From contig JALHSX010000028.1 of the NCBI GenBank assembly GCA_022865445.1, positions 1-5,578 on the forward strand: a stretch of 5,578 nucleotides of DNA, read 5' to 3'. Positions 5,015 to 5,578 of the stretch are shown in pieces. Under the pieces are notes generated by a model. It saw only the letters and a list, made by a program, of their open reading frames with translations. It was not told the DNA's origin and ran no database searches. The stretch comes from Thermoplasmata archaeon (GTDB lineage Archaea; Thermoplasmatota; Thermoplasmata; UBA10834). A program made the translations under genes and the position numbers. Within the stretch, counting starts at the first letter, position 1. The number at the start of each line of letters is the position of its first letter.

Positions 5015-5578
5015 ATTCCGCTGCCCCCTTCGTGAGACACGTCAGGCGGTGGCGGGGGTGGTATTTCTTGAATCTGATCGGGAGGGGGCAACGTTTCCGC
5101 TTGGGGAGGCGGAGGCTCGTTTGGGGCAGCAGGAGCCGTTGCCAAGACCTCTGAAGGTGCCGGCGGAGGAGTCTCCTCTTCCTTCGCCTCGGCTTCCTTC
5201 CCGGATTTCTCGCCCGCGAGGGTCTTGATCGTCACTCCGTCAGAAGATATCTTCATGCTCCTCAGACTGCTGTCATGGGACGACCCTCTGTACTTCTCGA
5301 TGGTCACGCCTCGGGTCATTCCGCGTCCGTTGATCCACTTGTGGAGTCTGATCTCCCCTCTTGCGATGTGCACTTCGACCTCGGGCTTGGATATCTCGGG
5401 CAGCTGGACGGTCAGCAGGCTCGTGACCCCCAGGTCAGAAAGGAGCCTGAAGAAGGAAATGAGCGTGGAGTTCTCCTCGCTTGTCCTTATGTAGAAATAC
5501 TTGAGGGAGGTCAGAGAGTCCACCACTACCCTGGAGTACTTCCTCTGCCTCATCTCCTGTTTCAACAGCTCTTGGATC
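5011..5578 (-). CDS. KaiC-like ATPase with proline-rich C-terminal tail, partial (N-terminus outside window)
   Basis: The reading frame is open to the window edge, giving the last 188 residues of a KaiC-like ATPase; the Walker A half lies beyond position 5578. Residue numbers here count from the Leu codon (TTG) at 5565. Walker B is RVVVD (12-16), followed by GVTSLL (46-51), RGEIRLHK (69-76) and KYRGSSHD (91-98), the same landmarks as in the neighbouring 277-residue protein. An ungapped manual comparison gives 55 identities in 113 positions. Beyond about residue 117 the ATPase fold ends and a tail of about 68 residues begins: first charged (Lys/Glu rich), then dominated by proline, with runs of three, four and six. 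The TTG at 5565 is an internal Leu codon in conserved sequence, not a start. The stop overlaps the next gene by four bases. Confidence 0.88.
   Translation of the reverse strand, partial: IQELLKQEMRQRKYSRVVVDSLTSLKYFYIRTSEENSTLISFFRLLSDLGVTSLLTVQLPEISKPEVEVHIARGEIRLHKWINGRGMTRGVTIEKYRGSSHDSSLRSMKISSDGVTIKTLAGEKSGKEAEAKEEETPPPAPSEVLATAPAAPNEPPPPQAETLPPPDQIQEIPPPPPPDVSHEGGSGI

Noticed and set aside
5563..5565. TTG as the start of the right-hand KaiC-like gene
   Set aside because: The frame stays open to the window edge and the codon lies in sequence (LKQE) conserved in the paralogue, so it is an internal Leu.
4357..5567. Direct DNA repeat or recombination hotspot between the two KaiC-like genes
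   Set aside because: Similarity is at protein level (about half identical) with only short DNA matches, so it reflects old gene duplication, not a recent repeat.

Overview
The window looks like a chromosomal segment of a moderately GC-rich archaeon. Evidence for this: promoter-like TATA elements, a tRNA gene with no encoded CCA, an Lrp-type regulator, a substrate-binding protein with an N-terminal membrane anchor rather than a lipobox, and tandem KaiC/GvpD-type ATPases. A euryarchaeal lineage related to Thermoplasmata is a reasonable guess, but the sequence alone cannot settle it. There is no insertion sequence, phage gene or CRISPR array.

Layout. At the left, two minus-strand genes encode a small FMN nitroreductase (23-541) and a 132-residue Lrp/AsnC regulator (647-1045). 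A 176-bp divergent region (1046-1221) separates the regulator from a plus-strand gene for a membrane-anchored family 5 (peptide/oligosaccharide type) solute-binding protein (1222-2883). That region holds a likely TATA box, a Shine-Dalgarno site and two perfect interrupted palindromes. A tRNA-Ile(GAT) gene converges on the binding-protein gene with only a 29-bp gap, and it has its own well-formed archaeal promoter. The right half is a minus-strand block: a partial KaiC-like ATPase with a long proline-rich tail (5011 to the window end), a second KaiC-like ATPase overlapping it by 4 bp (4181-5014), and a C45-family Ntn hydrolase/acyltransferase (3052-4146, or starting at 4122).

How the parts may work together. 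The two KaiC-like proteins are about 49% identical over 113 ungapped residues by manual count (55/113) and are probably translationally coupled, so a partnered ATPase pair is plausible. The C45 enzyme follows on the same strand after 34 bp but has a promoter-like element of its own, so shared transcription is uncertain. The Lrp regulator is divergent from the binding-protein gene and could control it, itself, or both. No ABC permease or ATPase lies next to the binding protein. I see no clear evidence of a wholly new multi-gene system. The most distinctive items are the tandem KaiC pair with its proline-rich tail, the orphan sequon-rich binding protein with its palindromic control region, and an unusual T-loop in the tRNA.
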